From positions 434,001-498,000 of the forward strand of contig JACYUQ010000002.1 in NCBI GenBank assembly GCA_014841835.1: DNA of 64,000 nt. The letters are read 5' to 3'. A model generated the notes under the pieces. It saw nothing but the letters and a program-made list of their open reading frames with translations, made no database searches and was not told where the DNA came from. Position numbers and translations under genes: made by a program. This DNA is from Oxalobacteraceae sp. CFBP 13730. Its GTDB lineage: Bacteria > Pseudomonadota > Gammaproteobacteria > Burkholderiales > Burkholderiaceae_D. Within the stretch, counting starts at the first letter, position 1, and every line of letters begins with the position of its first letter. Below are positions 35,642 to 44,123 of this stretch, piece by piece.

Positions 35642-35681
35642 TGCGCCCCCTGCGGACAAGGACCTGCCCCCAGGGGGCGCA
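35642..35681. repeat. 11-bp inverted repeat inside the cassette-like segment
   Basis: TGCGCCCCCTG (35642-35652) and CAGGGGGCGCA (35671-35681) are exact complements with an 18-nt loop. There is no T tract. It lies 80 bp before the 92-aa gene and could form a leader hairpin or a single-strand recombination fold. Confidence 0.5.
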
Positions 35682-35761
35682 CGGCACAAGACAGCGATTT
35701 GCACCCAATCGTTGACTGCGTAACAATGGAAAGACACTTACTGAACACACAAAGGCACACC

Positions 35762-36040
35762 ATGAACATCAACGTCCAGAATACCGTCCCGGCCACAACC
35801 CGCATCACGCTGGTTGGCGAAATGCACGATGGCACCTTTGCAGCAGAAGTCATGGCCGAAACCGCCGTTCCGTACACGCCGTACTGGGATAACCTGCTCG
35901 AACAGCGGATCGTTTATATCCAGCCGGATGCCGAGCAGCTTGGAGCGATCATCACGGCATTGAACGAACGTCGTCTGACACTCGAAGAGTTGCAGAATTA
36001 CGGCAGCGCAGAGGGCGGCACGTCGTCGATTCCCGTCTGA
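35762..36040 (+). CDS. Small hypothetical protein carried between the 18-bp repeats
   Basis: A 92-aa acidic protein, MNINVQNTVPATTRITLVGE, then MHDGTFAAEVMAET, VPYTPYWDNLLEQRIVYIQP and ALNERRLTLEELQNYGSAEGG. A weak AAAGG precedes ATG 35762. It has no signal peptide or membrane segment and no family is recognised. It is the only gene between the direct repeats at 35341 and 36199 and next to an SOS-controlled integrase, which suggests it came as passenger of a small mobile segment. Candidates for such passengers include antitoxin-like or anti-restriction proteins, but nothing in the sequence shows this. Confidence 0.55.
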   Translation: MNINVQNTVPATTRITLVGEMHDGTFAAEVMAETAVPYTPYWDNLLEQRIVYIQPDAEQLGAIITALNERRLTLEELQNYGSAEGGTSSIPV

Positions 36041-36198
36041 ACCATTGGCGGTGGCCTGAGTGAGCGACAGCGCCTGCCCTTCTGATTGTCACCGCCACGG
36101 TCCGACCAAGGCTGACCGCCCCTCTGTCAGCCTGGTTGATCAGCGTTGCCTGTTCCGAAGTTGTGCGCTGTCGAATAACAGGCAATCCGTCGTCGATC

Positions 36199-36216
36199 AG
36201 TTGGTTAGTTACATTT
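36199..36216 (+). repeat. 18-bp direct repeat, copy 2
   Basis: Same 18 bases as 35341-35358, 30 bp from the 3' end of the right integrase. With copy 1 it brackets 858 bp containing one gene, as expected of paired attachment sites or of a short duplication. Confidence 0.75.
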
Positions 36217-36245
36217 TACGCGAAAGGCTTCCTTGCCTTTCATGG

Positions 36246-37412
36246 TTAATGAATGCCCCTGTCACCTCCCGAACGCAATATTTCGTCGTGCCGCTCGTGG
36301 TCGGTCTTGTGAAGGTAGGCTGCCGTCGTTGCGATATTTGCGTGCCCTGCCGTGTCCTGAAGCGTTTTGAGTTGCACGCCGCTATTGGCGTGGTTCGTCA
36401 GCATGCTGTGGCGCAGCCAGTGTGGCGATGCCTGGCGCAGTGTCGATGCGCTGTCACCGTCCCCTGTGGCAGCCGCCTCGTCTGCCGCAAGCTGGAAGAT
36501 CGCCTTGAGCGCTTCTGAGGCAGCTTCGTCAGTGATGCCCACGCACTCCTTCGTACGGCTGGATAGCACCAACGGCATGCGATCGCCCCTACTCGTCTGG
36601 TCGAGCAGACCGAACGCGCGGCGGTAGTCGCGGTAGGCGCTGACCGTGGCTGGCGGCGCCGGCAAGCGGCGTGGCTTGTTGCCCTTGCCCAGCACATCGA
36701 GCCACCAGCGCCCATCGCCCTCGGTATAGACTGCGCCCATTGTCGCGCTGACGATTTCATTCAGGCGCGCACCGGTCTGCGCGAATGCGATCAGCAGGAA
36801 GCGGTCGCGGGCACGCTGGCGCGCCGTTGCTTCGGTGTCGCCAGGGCGTGCTTCAGCCGCAGCCAATGCATAGGCAATCGCAGCCGGACTCAGGTAACGT
36901 GTGATGCGGCTTGCATGCGCGGCGCGGACGTTGCGCACCAGTCGCGCAGGGTTGCGGCGCAGGTACCCGGTCTGCTCGGCGAACGTCAGCACGCCCTTGA
37001 CCGCAATCATCGCCTGGCGCCGGCTGGTATCGGACAGTGGCCCGCTGAACGGCCGGTAACGCGGGTCGTGTCGCGGCCACTTGGTGGTGCTGATCCACGC
37101 CGGCGGTGGCTGGCGAATGAATTCCTTGTAGAGGTTCAGGTCGCCAACGTTCAGTTGCTGGAATGTCTTGCCCGCTTCTTCGCGGCACCACGTCAGGAAA
37201 CGATACAACTCCTTTTGCAGATTCGCGACCGACTTGGGACTGAGCTCGCCATGCGAGATATATTCGCGCGCGAGTTCGGCATCGCTCGTGGCCGACGTTA
37301 CCGGCTCGTCGTATATGCTGGAGAACCCGCCCGCACCTGGTCGGCTTGCGGCAGCGCGATCAGGATCGGCCGGCGGCAGAGGATCAAGGTCGATTGGCAG
37401 AAATACGGGCAT
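36246..37412 (-). CDS. Tyrosine recombinase (integrase), right copy, SOS-controlled
   Basis: A 388-aa site-specific recombinase. Core-binding domain about 45-165 (SPKSVANLQKELYRFLTWCR), catalytic domain 190-385. Catalytic residues: AQTGARLNEIV (first Arg), HWLRHSMLTNHA (HxxR), TAGHANIATTAAYLHK (His and the nucleophile Tyr). It is unlike the left integrase in length and motif detail, so the two did not arise by recent duplication. A LexA box overlaps its promoter region 20 bp before ATG 37412, so expression should rise upon DNA damage, as for integron and phage-satellite integrases. It is transcribed toward the 858-bp repeat-bounded segment. Confidence 0.9.
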   Translation of the reverse strand: MPVFLPIDLDPLPPADPDRAAASRPGAGGFSSIYDEPVTSATSDAELAREYISHGELSPKSVANLQKELYRFLTWCREEAGKTFQQLNVGDLNLYKEFIRQPPPAWISTTKWPRHDPRYRPFSGPLSDTSRRQAMIAVKGVLTFAEQTGYLRRNPARLVRNVRAAHASRITRYLSPAAIAYALAAAEARPGDTEATARQRARDRFLLIAFAQTGARLNEIVSATMGAVYTEGDGRWWLDVLGKGNKPRRLPAPPATVSAYRDYRRAFGLLDQTSRGDRMPLVLSSRTKECVGITDEAASEALKAIFQLAADEAAATGDGDSASTLRQASPHWLRHSMLTNHANSGVQLKTLQDTAGHANIATTAAYLHKTDHERHDEILRSGGDRGIH

Positions 37413-37431
37413 GGCTGCTGAACGAAGATAA

Positions 37432-37447
37432 CTGTATGGATATACAG
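37432..37447 (-). promoter_or_regulatory. LexA (SOS) box with integrase promoter
   Basis: CTGTATGGATATACAG fits the LexA consensus CTGT-N8-ACAG exactly. On the minus strand it overlaps the start region of a promoter with -35 TTACAA, 18-bp spacer and -10 TATACT, in front of the right integrase. Repression by LexA would block that promoter. Confidence 0.75.
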
Positions 37448-37610
37448 TATAACATCGTGCAAGCCTGCTTTGTAAGGGTTGATACCGCGATTCTTCGCAA
37501 GATTGCCTGCGACGGGCGCTTCCGTCCTACAGCGCCATGCCCTGCGCGCCGATACGTGCGCGCCCTGCCCCGCAGCACAATGGCGTATCCATTTCACCTA
37601 AAGGACCATC

Positions 37611-38009
37611 ATGACCAGCAACGCATCCACATCGACGACCACCACCGAAGACGCAGGCGCAGTCGGGCTTGGCGGTCAGACCAGCGGCCAGCAGGGCGCG
37701 ACACCCACCCACGAATCGCAGACGGAAACCGGTGGCAATGGCGGACCGGGCCTGACCCGTAACCAGTCCGGCCCGTATGTGAATGCACCGGATGGCGCCC
37801 AGCGCAATGACCCGCCCCTGACTGATGGCAGCGCTGCGCCGCAGCCGGAAGCGCCAAGCACCGTGCCGCTCGATACCGCGGCAACGCATGTCAATCCCGG
37901 CGCGCAGGACACACGCCCAGGTCAGGCTGGCCCGAAGGTCACGGGGATGGGCACGCCCGAAACGGGCGGCAATCAGACGGCGGGCGATCTGCCACCGTTT
38001 ACGCGCTGA
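37611..38009 (+). CDS. Hydrophilic low-complexity protein of unknown function
   Basis: A 132-aa protein with AAAGGACCATC before the ATG. It is almost entirely Gly, Thr, Pro, Ser, Asn, Gln and Asp (TSNASTSTTTTEDAGAVGLG, TPETGGNQTAGDLPPFTR), so it is probably disordered. Similar small Gly/Thr/Pro-rich proteins occur in Oxalobacteraceae; a role in desiccation or stress is only a guess. It is divergent from the right integrase and marks the return to ordinary chromosome. Confidence 0.65.
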   Translation: MTSNASTSTTTTEDAGAVGLGGQTSGQQGATPTHESQTETGGNGGPGLTRNQSGPYVNAPDGAQRNDPPLTDGSAAPQPEAPSTVPLDTAATHVNPGAQDTRPGQAGPKVTGMGTPETGGNQTAGDLPPFTR

Positions 38010-38083
38010 TCGTTTGTTCCGCTAACGCGTCTATAGTTGCCTGGCCAGCCGTCTGCACTGGCCAGGCTGTATCAGGATCACTG

Positions 38084-38710
38084 TCACGTTGAGCTTCCTG
38101 CCGTGACGGCATCAGCAGCGGTGGCCCGGCCTGCCGCCTGCAACGCTGTCAGTTCGCGCTGCGCCAATCGGCGCCACCAGATCCACGACACCATCGCATT
38201 GATCCAGAAGCACAGGTAGAGGCACGCCGTCAGGTACAAGCCGCGGCTGAAGTATAGAGGGACCGCAATCGTATTCACCAGAAGCCACACGGGCCAGCTC
38301 TCGATGCGCCGTCCCATCATCAGCAATTGCGCGATGACAGAAAAGACGAGCACGGCCGAATCGATGAACGGCGCGTAGGCATTGGTATGGAAGTGAAGTG
38401 CCGCGCCGTAGGCGCCGGTAGCAACCAGGCCTGCGGCCGTCATCCAAGCCATGGTCCGCCAGCCCGCATGGGTAATTGGCAGCGGTGCGCCGCCGTTGCC
38501 GTGCAACCAGCGCCACCAGCCCACGACACCCGTCACGACAAAGAACGCCTGCAGCACGACGTCGGCATACAGTTGCGTTTGCAGGAACAGCATGCCGAAC
38601 AGCGTGCAGCCAATAATGCCGGTCCACCACGTATGGACGTTGTTGCGACCGGCAAGAAGGATGGCTGCGGCCGTGAACACATTCGCAGCAAGTTCAAGAG
38701 GAGATGTCAT
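38084..38710 (-). CDS. pnuC: Nicotinamide riboside transporter PnuC
   Basis: A 208-aa inner-membrane protein with seven hydrophobic segments. Family landmarks are the N-terminal AANVFTAAAILLAGRNNVHT, then WWTGIIGCTLFGMLFLQTQL, YADVVLQAFFVVTGVVGWW with the conserved Gly-Trp-Trp, and WLLVNTIAVPLYFSRGLYLT. PnuC carries nicotinamide riboside into the cell for NAD salvage. Monocistronic. The nearby nadB, sirtuin, nadC and nadA genes concern the same cofactor. Confidence 0.9.
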   Translation of the reverse strand: MTSPLELAANVFTAAAILLAGRNNVHTWWTGIIGCTLFGMLFLQTQLYADVVLQAFFVVTGVVGWWRWLHGNGGAPLPITHAGWRTMAWMTAAGLVATGAYGAALHFHTNAYAPFIDSAVLVFSVIAQLLMMGRRIESWPVWLLVNTIAVPLYFSRGLYLTACLYLCFWINAMVSWIWWRRLAQRELTALQAAGRATAADAVTAGSST

Positions 38711-38815
38711 CGGGTGCGGCGGGCCCAGGCTGGGAACATAAAACGCTTCCTGTGAATGAGAGCGGCTACTCTACGCCACTCCCATGCACTGCCGCAAATT
38801 TTTAAAGAAGGATGC

Positions 38816-39310
38816 TTACAGCTTGATCGTGCCGTGTTCCGAATCCAGATCCGGCTGCTTGCCGGTCACGGCTGCCTTGGCGACCGCAAACAGACGCACC
38901 ATCTTGCTGTCGTTCGAATCCCAGTACTCGGCTGCGTGCGGGACAACGCGCACGAGCACGGCGTGCTGGTCTTCCGGGCCGGCCGGGAACCAGGCCTGGA
39001 CCATCGGGTTCCACATGCTGCGAATCTTGTCGCGATCGACGATGCGCTCGGCGGTGCCGCTGACCGACACATAGGTGCTGTCATCGATGTCCGAGAAACT
39101 GATGTTCACTTCCGGCTGATGGGCGATGCTGTCCCACAGCGAAGTGGCCGAATGCACGAAGAACCAGATGCCGCCGTCGGCATCGACGTCCTGCTTGGTC
39201 ATCGGCTGGCTGGCCAGGTGGTCGTGCTCGTCACGGAACGTGAACATGGCAAAGCGCAGGGAACCGATACGGTCTTCGAGGGCTGCTACGTGGGTGCGGT
39301 CTGCGGTCAT
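38816..39310 (-). CDS. Pyridoxamine-5'-phosphate-oxidase-fold (general stress) protein
   Basis: A 164-aa flavin-binding split-barrel protein; ATG 39310 follows AAGGATTTACC, and the longer frame upstream lacks a site. Features: RIGSLRFAMFTFRDEHDHLA, MTKQDVDADGGIWFFVHSAT, VNISFSDIDDSTYVSVSGTA, then MWNPMVQAWFPAGPEDQHAV and YWDSNDSKM. This is the pattern of the general stress protein 26 / COG3871 subfamily of PNPOx-like proteins, which bind FMN, FAD or F420. Enzyme substrate unknown. Stand-alone gene. Confidence 0.85.
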   Translation of the reverse strand: MTADRTHVAALEDRIGSLRFAMFTFRDEHDHLASQPMTKQDVDADGGIWFFVHSATSLWDSIAHQPEVNISFSDIDDSTYVSVSGTAERIVDRDKIRSMWNPMVQAWFPAGPEDQHAVLVRVVPHAAEYWDSNDSKMVRLFAVAKAAVTGKQPDLDSEHGTIKL

Positions 39311-39483
39311 GGTAAATCCTTGATTGGGTGAGTAATACCTCATCCTAGCGTGCCCGACGCCGCCGTTCGGTGCGCAGGCGTACATTTGCGGCCCGCAATT
39401 GCTGACTTCGACCTGGTCAGGCTGTCCCGCAGCCGGTGGCAAATCGCTTATAGTATTGCCTCTGTAAACAGTTCAACCATCCC

Positions 39484-41094
39484 ATGAAATTCGACGTCGC
39501 GATCGTCGGCAGCGGCCTGGCCGGCCTGTCGGTAGCCCTGCACCTGGCCCAGACCCGCAAGGTTGCCATCATCTCCAAGCGCACCCTGCTCGACGGCGCC
39601 AGCGCCTGGGCTCAGGGCGGCATCGCGGCCGTGCTCGATTCGGGCGACAGCCACGAGCAGCATGTGGCCGATACCCTCGTTGCGGGCGCGGGCCTGTGCG
39701 ACGAAACCGCCACCCGTTACATCGTCGAACACGGGCGCGAAGCGATCGAATGGCTGATCGATCAGGGCGTGCCATTCACACGTGACGCCAGCGCTGAAAT
39801 GGGCTTTCACCTGACGCGCGAAGGCGGTCATGGCCAGCGCCGGATCATCCATGCGGCCGACGCCACCGGCTACGCCGTGCAAGTCACGCTGGAACAGAAG
39901 GTACGCGCCCACCCGAATATTTCGCTGTTCGAGCACCATGTCGCGATCGACGTCATCACGTCCGACAAGCTGCGGCCCAAGGTGGCGCATGGCAGCCAGC
40001 CGCGCTGCTACGGCCTGCACGTGCAGGATGTGAACAGTGGCGACGTACTCACCTTCGAGGCGCAGCACACGGTGCTGGCCACGGGCGGCGCCGGCAAAGT
40101 GTATCTGTACACGACCAACCCCGATACCGCCACCGGCGATGGCATCGCGATGGCCTGGCGCGCCGGTTGCCGGGTGTCGAACATGGAGTTCATCCAGTTC
40201 CACCCCACCTGCCTGTACCACCCGTATGCGAAGTCGTTCCTGATCACCGAAGCGATCCGCGGCGAAGGCGGCCTGCTCAAGCTGCCGCCGGAAGCAGGCG
40301 CACAGGCCGGCGAGCGCTTCATGCCGGCGCACGATGCGCGTGGCGAACTGGCGCCACGTGACGTCGTGGCGCGCGCGATCGACTTCGAGATGAAAAAACG
40401 GGGCCTGGATTACGTCAACCTCGACATCAGCCACCAGCCACCCGAATTTTTGATGGAGCACTTCCCAACGATCTATGCGCGCTGCCTCGAGCTGGGCATC
40501 GACATCACGCAGCAGCCCATCCCCGTCGTGCCGGCCGTGCACTTTACCTGCGGTGGCGTGGTCACCGATCTGGCCGGCCGCACCGATATTCCCGGCCTGT
40601 ACGCGGTGGGCGAAGTCGCCTGCACGGGCCTGCATGGCGCCAACCGGCTGGCCAGCAATTCGCTGCTCGAATGCGTCGTCGTCGGCCGTGCCTGCGCGCA
40701 GCAGATCGCCGCGAGTCCGGCGATCGCCAATCCGGCGCTGCCAGACTGGGATGCCAGCCGTGTGACGAACGCCGACGAAGAAGTGGTGATCGCCCACAAC
40801 TGGGACGAGCTGCGCCGCTTCATGTGGAATTACGTCGGCATCGTGCGCACGACCAAGCGCCTCGAACGCGCGCTGCACCGGATCAAGCTGCTCAAGGAAG
40901 AGATCGACGAGTACTACCGCAACTTCCGCATCACGCCCGACCTGCTCGAGCTGCGCAACCTGGTCGAAGTAGCGCACCTGATCGTAAAAAGCGCGATGTC
41001 GCGCCACGAAAGCCGCGGCCTGCATTATTCGCGCGACTTCCCCGACACCTTGCCCAAGGCACTCCCGAGCGTGCTGACCCCGCGCCGGCGTTAG
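39484..41094 (+). CDS. nadB: L-aspartate oxidase NadB
   Basis: A 536-aa flavoenzyme that oxidises L-aspartate to iminoaspartate, the first step of de novo NAD synthesis. N-terminal FAD-binding VGSGLAGLSVALHLAQ, ASAWAQGGIAAVLD, the active-site segment HLTREGGHGQRRIIHAAD, LATGGAGKVYLYTTNPDTA, FHPTCLYHP, HDARGELAPRDVVARAID and the C-terminal helical domain (LLELRNLVEVAHLIVKSAM). Full length. The iminoaspartate is used by NadA, encoded 3 kb downstream on the other strand. The EamA gene begins one base after its stop. Confidence 0.97.
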   Translation: MKFDVAIVGSGLAGLSVALHLAQTRKVAIISKRTLLDGASAWAQGGIAAVLDSGDSHEQHVADTLVAGAGLCDETATRYIVEHGREAIEWLIDQGVPFTRDASAEMGFHLTREGGHGQRRIIHAADATGYAVQVTLEQKVRAHPNISLFEHHVAIDVITSDKLRPKVAHGSQPRCYGLHVQDVNSGDVLTFEAQHTVLATGGAGKVYLYTTNPDTATGDGIAMAWRAGCRVSNMEFIQFHPTCLYHPYAKSFLITEAIRGEGGLLKLPPEAGAQAGERFMPAHDARGELAPRDVVARAIDFEMKKRGLDYVNLDISHQPPEFLMEHFPTIYARCLELGIDITQQPIPVVPAVHFTCGGVVTDLAGRTDIPGLYAVGEVACTGLHGANRLASNSLLECVVVGRACAQQIAASPAIANPALPDWDASRVTNADEEVVIAHNWDELRRFMWNYVGIVRTTKRLERALHRIKLLKEEIDEYYRNFRITPDLLELRNLVEVAHLIVKSAMSRHESRGLHYSRDFPDTLPKALPSVLTPRRR

Positions 41095-41095
41095 C

Positions 41096-41995
41096 ATGGA
41101 ACGGCAGCGGCTTTCGCTCACCACCGTCCTGCTGCTGAGCATCCCGCCCGTACTCTGGGCGGGCAATGCCATCATTGGCCGCCTCGTGCGCGACGCCATG
41201 CCGCCGATGACGCTCAACCTGCTGCGCTGGTCGATCGCCCTCGTGATCCTGCTCTTTCTCGGCCGCGCCGCACTGCGTCCCGGCAGCGGCGTGCTGCGCA
41301 ACTGGCGCCGCTATGCCCTGCTCGGGCTCCTGGGTATCGGCCTCTACAACTCGATGCAGTACCTGGCGCTGACGACCTCGTCGCCGCTGAACGTGACACT
41401 CGTTGCGTCCGGCGTGCCGGTGTGGATGCTGCTGGTTGGCTGGCTGTTCTATAACGTGCCGGTCAAGGGCCGCCAGGTCGGCGGCGCCGTGCTGTCGATT
41501 GCCGGCGTGCTGGTCGTCATGTGCCGGGGCAGCCTTGCGGAGCTGGCCGCGCTGCGGCTGGTAGCGGGTGACCTGATCATGATCGTGGCGACCATCGTCT
41601 GGTCGTTCTACAGCTGGTCGCTGCTGCAGAAGAACGATGTGCCGGCGCTGCGCGCGGACTGGGCCGCCTTCCTGCTGGCCCAGGTCGCGTATGGCGTGCT
41701 GTGGTCGGCCGCGCTGGCCGGCGGCGAGTGGGCGCTGGGCACGCCCCAGATCGTCTGGAGCTGGCCCCTTGCCGCCGCCCTGCTGTACCTGGCGATCGGG
41801 CCGGCGATCATCGCCATGCGCTGTTGGGGCGCGGGCGTCCAGCGCGCCGGGCCCGGGATCAGTGCCTTCTTCATCAATCTGACGCCGCTGTTTACCGCGC
41901 TGTTGTCAGCCGCCTTCCTGGGCGAACTGCCGCAGTTGTACCACGTCGCCGCGTTCGGCCTGATCGTCGGCGGGATCGTCGTGTCGGCGCGGTAA
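41096..41995 (+). CDS. EamA/DMT-family transporter
   Basis: A 299-aa inner-membrane permease with two EamA repeats and ten hydrophobic segments. Typical sequence: PPVLWAGNAIIGRLVRDAMP, PMTLNLLRWSIALVILL, YNSMQYLALTTSSPLNVTLV, then second repeat VWSFYSWSLLQKND and GPAIIAMRCWGAGVQRAGPG with SAFFINLTPLFTALLSA. The family exports amino acids and other metabolites; substrate not determinable. It follows nadB by one base, and its stop overlaps the sirtuin start (TAAATG), so nadB-eamA-sirtuin is one operon. Confidence 0.92.
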   Translation: MERQRLSLTTVLLLSIPPVLWAGNAIIGRLVRDAMPPMTLNLLRWSIALVILLFLGRAALRPGSGVLRNWRRYALLGLLGIGLYNSMQYLALTTSSPLNVTLVASGVPVWMLLVGWLFYNVPVKGRQVGGAVLSIAGVLVVMCRGSLAELAALRLVAGDLIMIVATIVWSFYSWSLLQKNDVPALRADWAAFLLAQVAYGVLWSAALAGGEWALGTPQIVWSWPLAAALLYLAIGPAIIAMRCWGAGVQRAGPGISAFFINLTPLFTALLSAAFLGELPQLYHVAAFGLIVGGIVVSAR

Positions 41996-42880
41996 ATGCC
42001 GGCCGGTGGTACGATTCCACGCATGAACGACGAACTCGGCCAACAACCTCACGAACGCCACGCGGCCACCCAGCTGGCGGCGTTTCTCGAACAATATCCC
42101 CGTGCGCTGGTGCTCACCGGCGCCGGCCTGTCAACGGCATCCGGCATTCCCGATTACCGCGACCGGGATGGCGTGCGGCGCGGCAGGGTCCCGATCCAGG
42201 GACCCGAATTCCGGCGCGACCCGGCGGTCCAGCGCCGCTACTGGGCGCGCAGCATGGTGGGCTGGCGGATGATGTCCGGTGCATCTCCGAACGCAGGCCA
42301 CCGCGCATTGGCCGCGCTTGGTGCGGACAACCGGATCGGCTCGATCCTCACGCAAAACGTCGATGGCCTGCACACGCAGGCGGGCAGTCGCGATGTGCTG
42401 GAGTTGCATGGCAATATCCACCACGTGACGTGCCTCGGCTGCGGGGCGAACTTCACGCGCGCTGCGCTGCAGGTGCAGCTGGAAGCGGACAACCCTGGCC
42501 TGCGTCAGGTGCTCGCACAGCCGCTGCCCGATGGCGACGCCGAGATCGATCCGGATGCCGTAACGGGATTCACGGCGCCCGCGTGCGTGCACTGTGGCGG
42601 CATGCTGATGCCCGATGTCGTGTTCTTTGGCGACAATGTGCCGGCGGCGCGCACGGCAGCCGCGCTGGCTCGGATGGAGGCGGCCGACGCACTGCTCGTC
42701 GTCGGCTCGTCGCTGATGGTGTATTCGGGGTTTCGTTTCTGTCGGCTGGCCGAAGCGGCCGGCAAACCGATTGCGGCGCTGAATCTGGGGCGCACCCGGG
42801 CCGACGATATGCTGACGCTGAAGATTGAAGCCTCCGCTGAGCGGGTCTTGCCGATCGTGACGGGCTTACTTGGCGCGTAG
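41996..42880 (+). CDS. Sirtuin, NAD-dependent protein deacylase (class II type)
   Basis: A 294-aa Sir2-family enzyme. Motifs: VLTGAGLSTASGIPDYRD (NAD-binding, class II spelling), ILTQNVDGLHTQAG, LELHGNIHHVTCLGCG with the catalytic His, the zinc Cys pairs CLGCG and CVHCGG, VVFFGDN, LLVVGSSLMVYSGFRF. It removes acyl groups from lysine while consuming NAD. ATG 41996 is coupled to the transporter stop; ATG 42023 is an alternative. Co-transcription with nadB links an NAD-making and an NAD-consuming enzyme. The gene ends inside a strong hairpin. Confidence 0.92.
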   Translation: MPAGGTIPRMNDELGQQPHERHAATQLAAFLEQYPRALVLTGAGLSTASGIPDYRDRDGVRRGRVPIQGPEFRRDPAVQRRYWARSMVGWRMMSGASPNAGHRALAALGADNRIGSILTQNVDGLHTQAGSRDVLELHGNIHHVTCLGCGANFTRAALQVQLEADNPGLRQVLAQPLPDGDAEIDPDAVTGFTAPACVHCGGMLMPDVVFFGDNVPAARTAAALARMEAADALLVVGSSLMVYSGFRFCRLAEAAGKPIAALNLGRTRADDMLTLKIEASAERVLPIVTGLLGA

Positions 42881-42907
42881 CGTGGACGGAGAATCCGTCC
42901 ACGCTAC
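42877..42907. terminator. 14-bp-stem hairpin between convergent genes
   Basis: GTAGCGTGGACGGA, loop GAA, and its exact complement. It includes the sirtuin stop codon and ends 4 bp from the stop of the convergent 106-aa gene. The perfect stem and position suit a bidirectional terminator, though only a short T-rich tract (TTAATTATT) follows. Confidence 0.6.
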
Positions 42908-42910
42908 GGC

Positions 42911-43231
42911 TTAATTATTGCTGAATTTGATCACCAAACCGGTGATCAACGCGGCCGCCATCGCAATCGACAGCACGCCATGCAAAACCGGCGAACCAAT
43001 CGACGCATCCGACGCTGCAGCATCGCTTTGCATCGCCATTGCCCGGCTCAGCACGACCGGACGCAGGAAGCCGCGAATACCAACCAGCAGCATGCCGATG
43101 CCGAAGAACAGCTCGCCCTTCATATTGTAGAGAATCCCGTCCATCAACTGGGGCACACCCAGCAACAGGCCGAAGCCGAGCCAGAACAGGCGGAACACGA
43201 GCGAGCGTTTCAGTTTGGTGGTGATTGACAT
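42911..43231 (-). CDS. Small membrane protein of unknown function
   Basis: A 106-aa protein with three hydrophobic stretches: LVFRLFWLGFGLLLGVPQLM, FFGIGMLLVGIRGFLRP and VLSIAMAAALITGLVIKF. It lies 28 bp upstream of nadC on the same strand and may share its transcript. No ribosome site of note and no recognised family. Confidence 0.65.
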   Translation of the reverse strand: MSITTKLKRSLVFRLFWLGFGLLLGVPQLMDGILYNMKGELFFGIGMLLVGIRGFLRPVVLSRAMAMQSDAAASDASIGSPVLHGVLSIAMAAALITGLVIKFSNN

Positions 43232-43259
43232 GGTGTGGTCTGAGAGTTGAGCGGTGCGA

Positions 43260-44123
43260 TCAGACGATGCGCAGCGAGTAATCGGTGGCGTGCACGTCCT
43301 TGGTCAGGCTACCGATGGAAATGCGGTCCACGCCCGTTTCAGCAATCGCGCGCACGGTGTCCAGATGGATGCCACCCGAGGCTTCCAGCAGCGCGCGGCC
43401 GGCATTGACCTGCACCGCCTCGCGCATCATGGCCAGGTCAAAGTTATCGAGCAACACCGACTTGACGCCGGCCGCCAGCGCTTCTTCGAGCTGGGCAATG
43501 GTTTCGACTTCGATCTGCACCGGCACGCCGGCGTTCAGACTGGCGGCCGCCGTCAGCGCGGGCGTGACGCCCCCGGCGGCGGCAATGTGATTTTCCTTGA
43601 TCAGGATGCCGTCATACAGCGCCATGCGCTGGTTCTTGCCGCCACCGACCCGCACCGCGTACTTCTGCGCCTGGCGCAGGCCCGGCAACGTCTTGCGGGT
43701 ATCGAGGATCGCCGCGTTCGTGCCGGCGATAACGTCGACATAGCGCCGGGTGGCAGTCGCCACGCCCGACAGCAGTTGCAAAAAGTTCAGCGCGGCGCGC
43801 TCGGCTGTGAGCAGTGCGCGCGGGTTCGCCGTGATGGTGCAGACGGTGCTGTTGGCCGGCATCAGGTCGCCTTCGGCAAACTGCCACGCGATGTCGGTGT
43901 CCTGATCAACCGCGAGCATGACGCCTTCGAACCACGGCGCGCCGCACAGCACGGCCGCTTCGCGCACGATCACGCGCGCCGTAACCCGGGTGTCGTCGGG
44001 CACGAGTTTGCCGGTCAGGTCGCCGCTGCCGATGTCTTCCAGCAGCGCGGCCAGGATATTTTGTTCGAACGCCGCCTGCAGCTTGTCGTCAAACTGGGCG
44101 TGGGGATTGTGCAGACTGGTCAT
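43260..44123 (-). CDS. nadC: Nicotinate-nucleotide pyrophosphorylase NadC
   Basis: A 287-aa quinolinate phosphoribosyltransferase that turns quinolinate and PRPP into nicotinate mononucleotide. ATG 44123 overlaps the nadA stop by ATGA; the longer frame is spurious. Visible: [58 protein letters not shown] (substrate-binding DTRKTxPG), [51 protein letters not shown] and [11 protein letters not shown]. Translationally coupled to nadA. Confidence 0.97.
   Translation of the reverse strand: MTSLHNPHAQFDDKLQAAFEQNILAALLEDIGSGDLTGKLVPDDTRVTARVIVREAAVLCGAPWFEGVMLAVDQDTDIAWQFAEGDLMPANSTVCTITANPRALLTAERAALNFLQLLSGVATATRRYVDVIAGTNAAILDTRKTLPGLRQAQKYAVRVGGGKNQRMALYDGILIKENHIAAAGGVTPALTAAASLNAGVPVQIEVETIAQLEEALAAGVKSVLLDNFDLAMMREAVQVNAGRALLEASGGIHLDTVRAIAETGVDRISIGSLTKDVHATDYSLRIV

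Larger units (their letters stand above)
34489..35761. other. 1.27-kb non-coding or decayed stretch with repeats
   Basis: No gene is supported. The first 350 bp are AT-rich and may hold the promoter of the secreted collar protein. A hairpin CCGCACGC-GCTGACA-GCGTGCGG lies at 34953-34975 without a T tract. At 34817 sits the second copy of the 23-bp PP2C-gene repeat, and at 35341 the first of two 18-bp direct repeats with a possible relic of an integrase 5' end (GTG at 35375 reading VNAGISLHLRIAC). A 73-codon plus-strand frame at 35108 is not convincing. Confidence 0.45.

Noticed and set aside
39448-41301. A 617-codon minus-strand frame opposite nadB
   Set aside because: nadB is unmistakable on the plus strand; the antisense frame is a GC-rich shadow with no motif.
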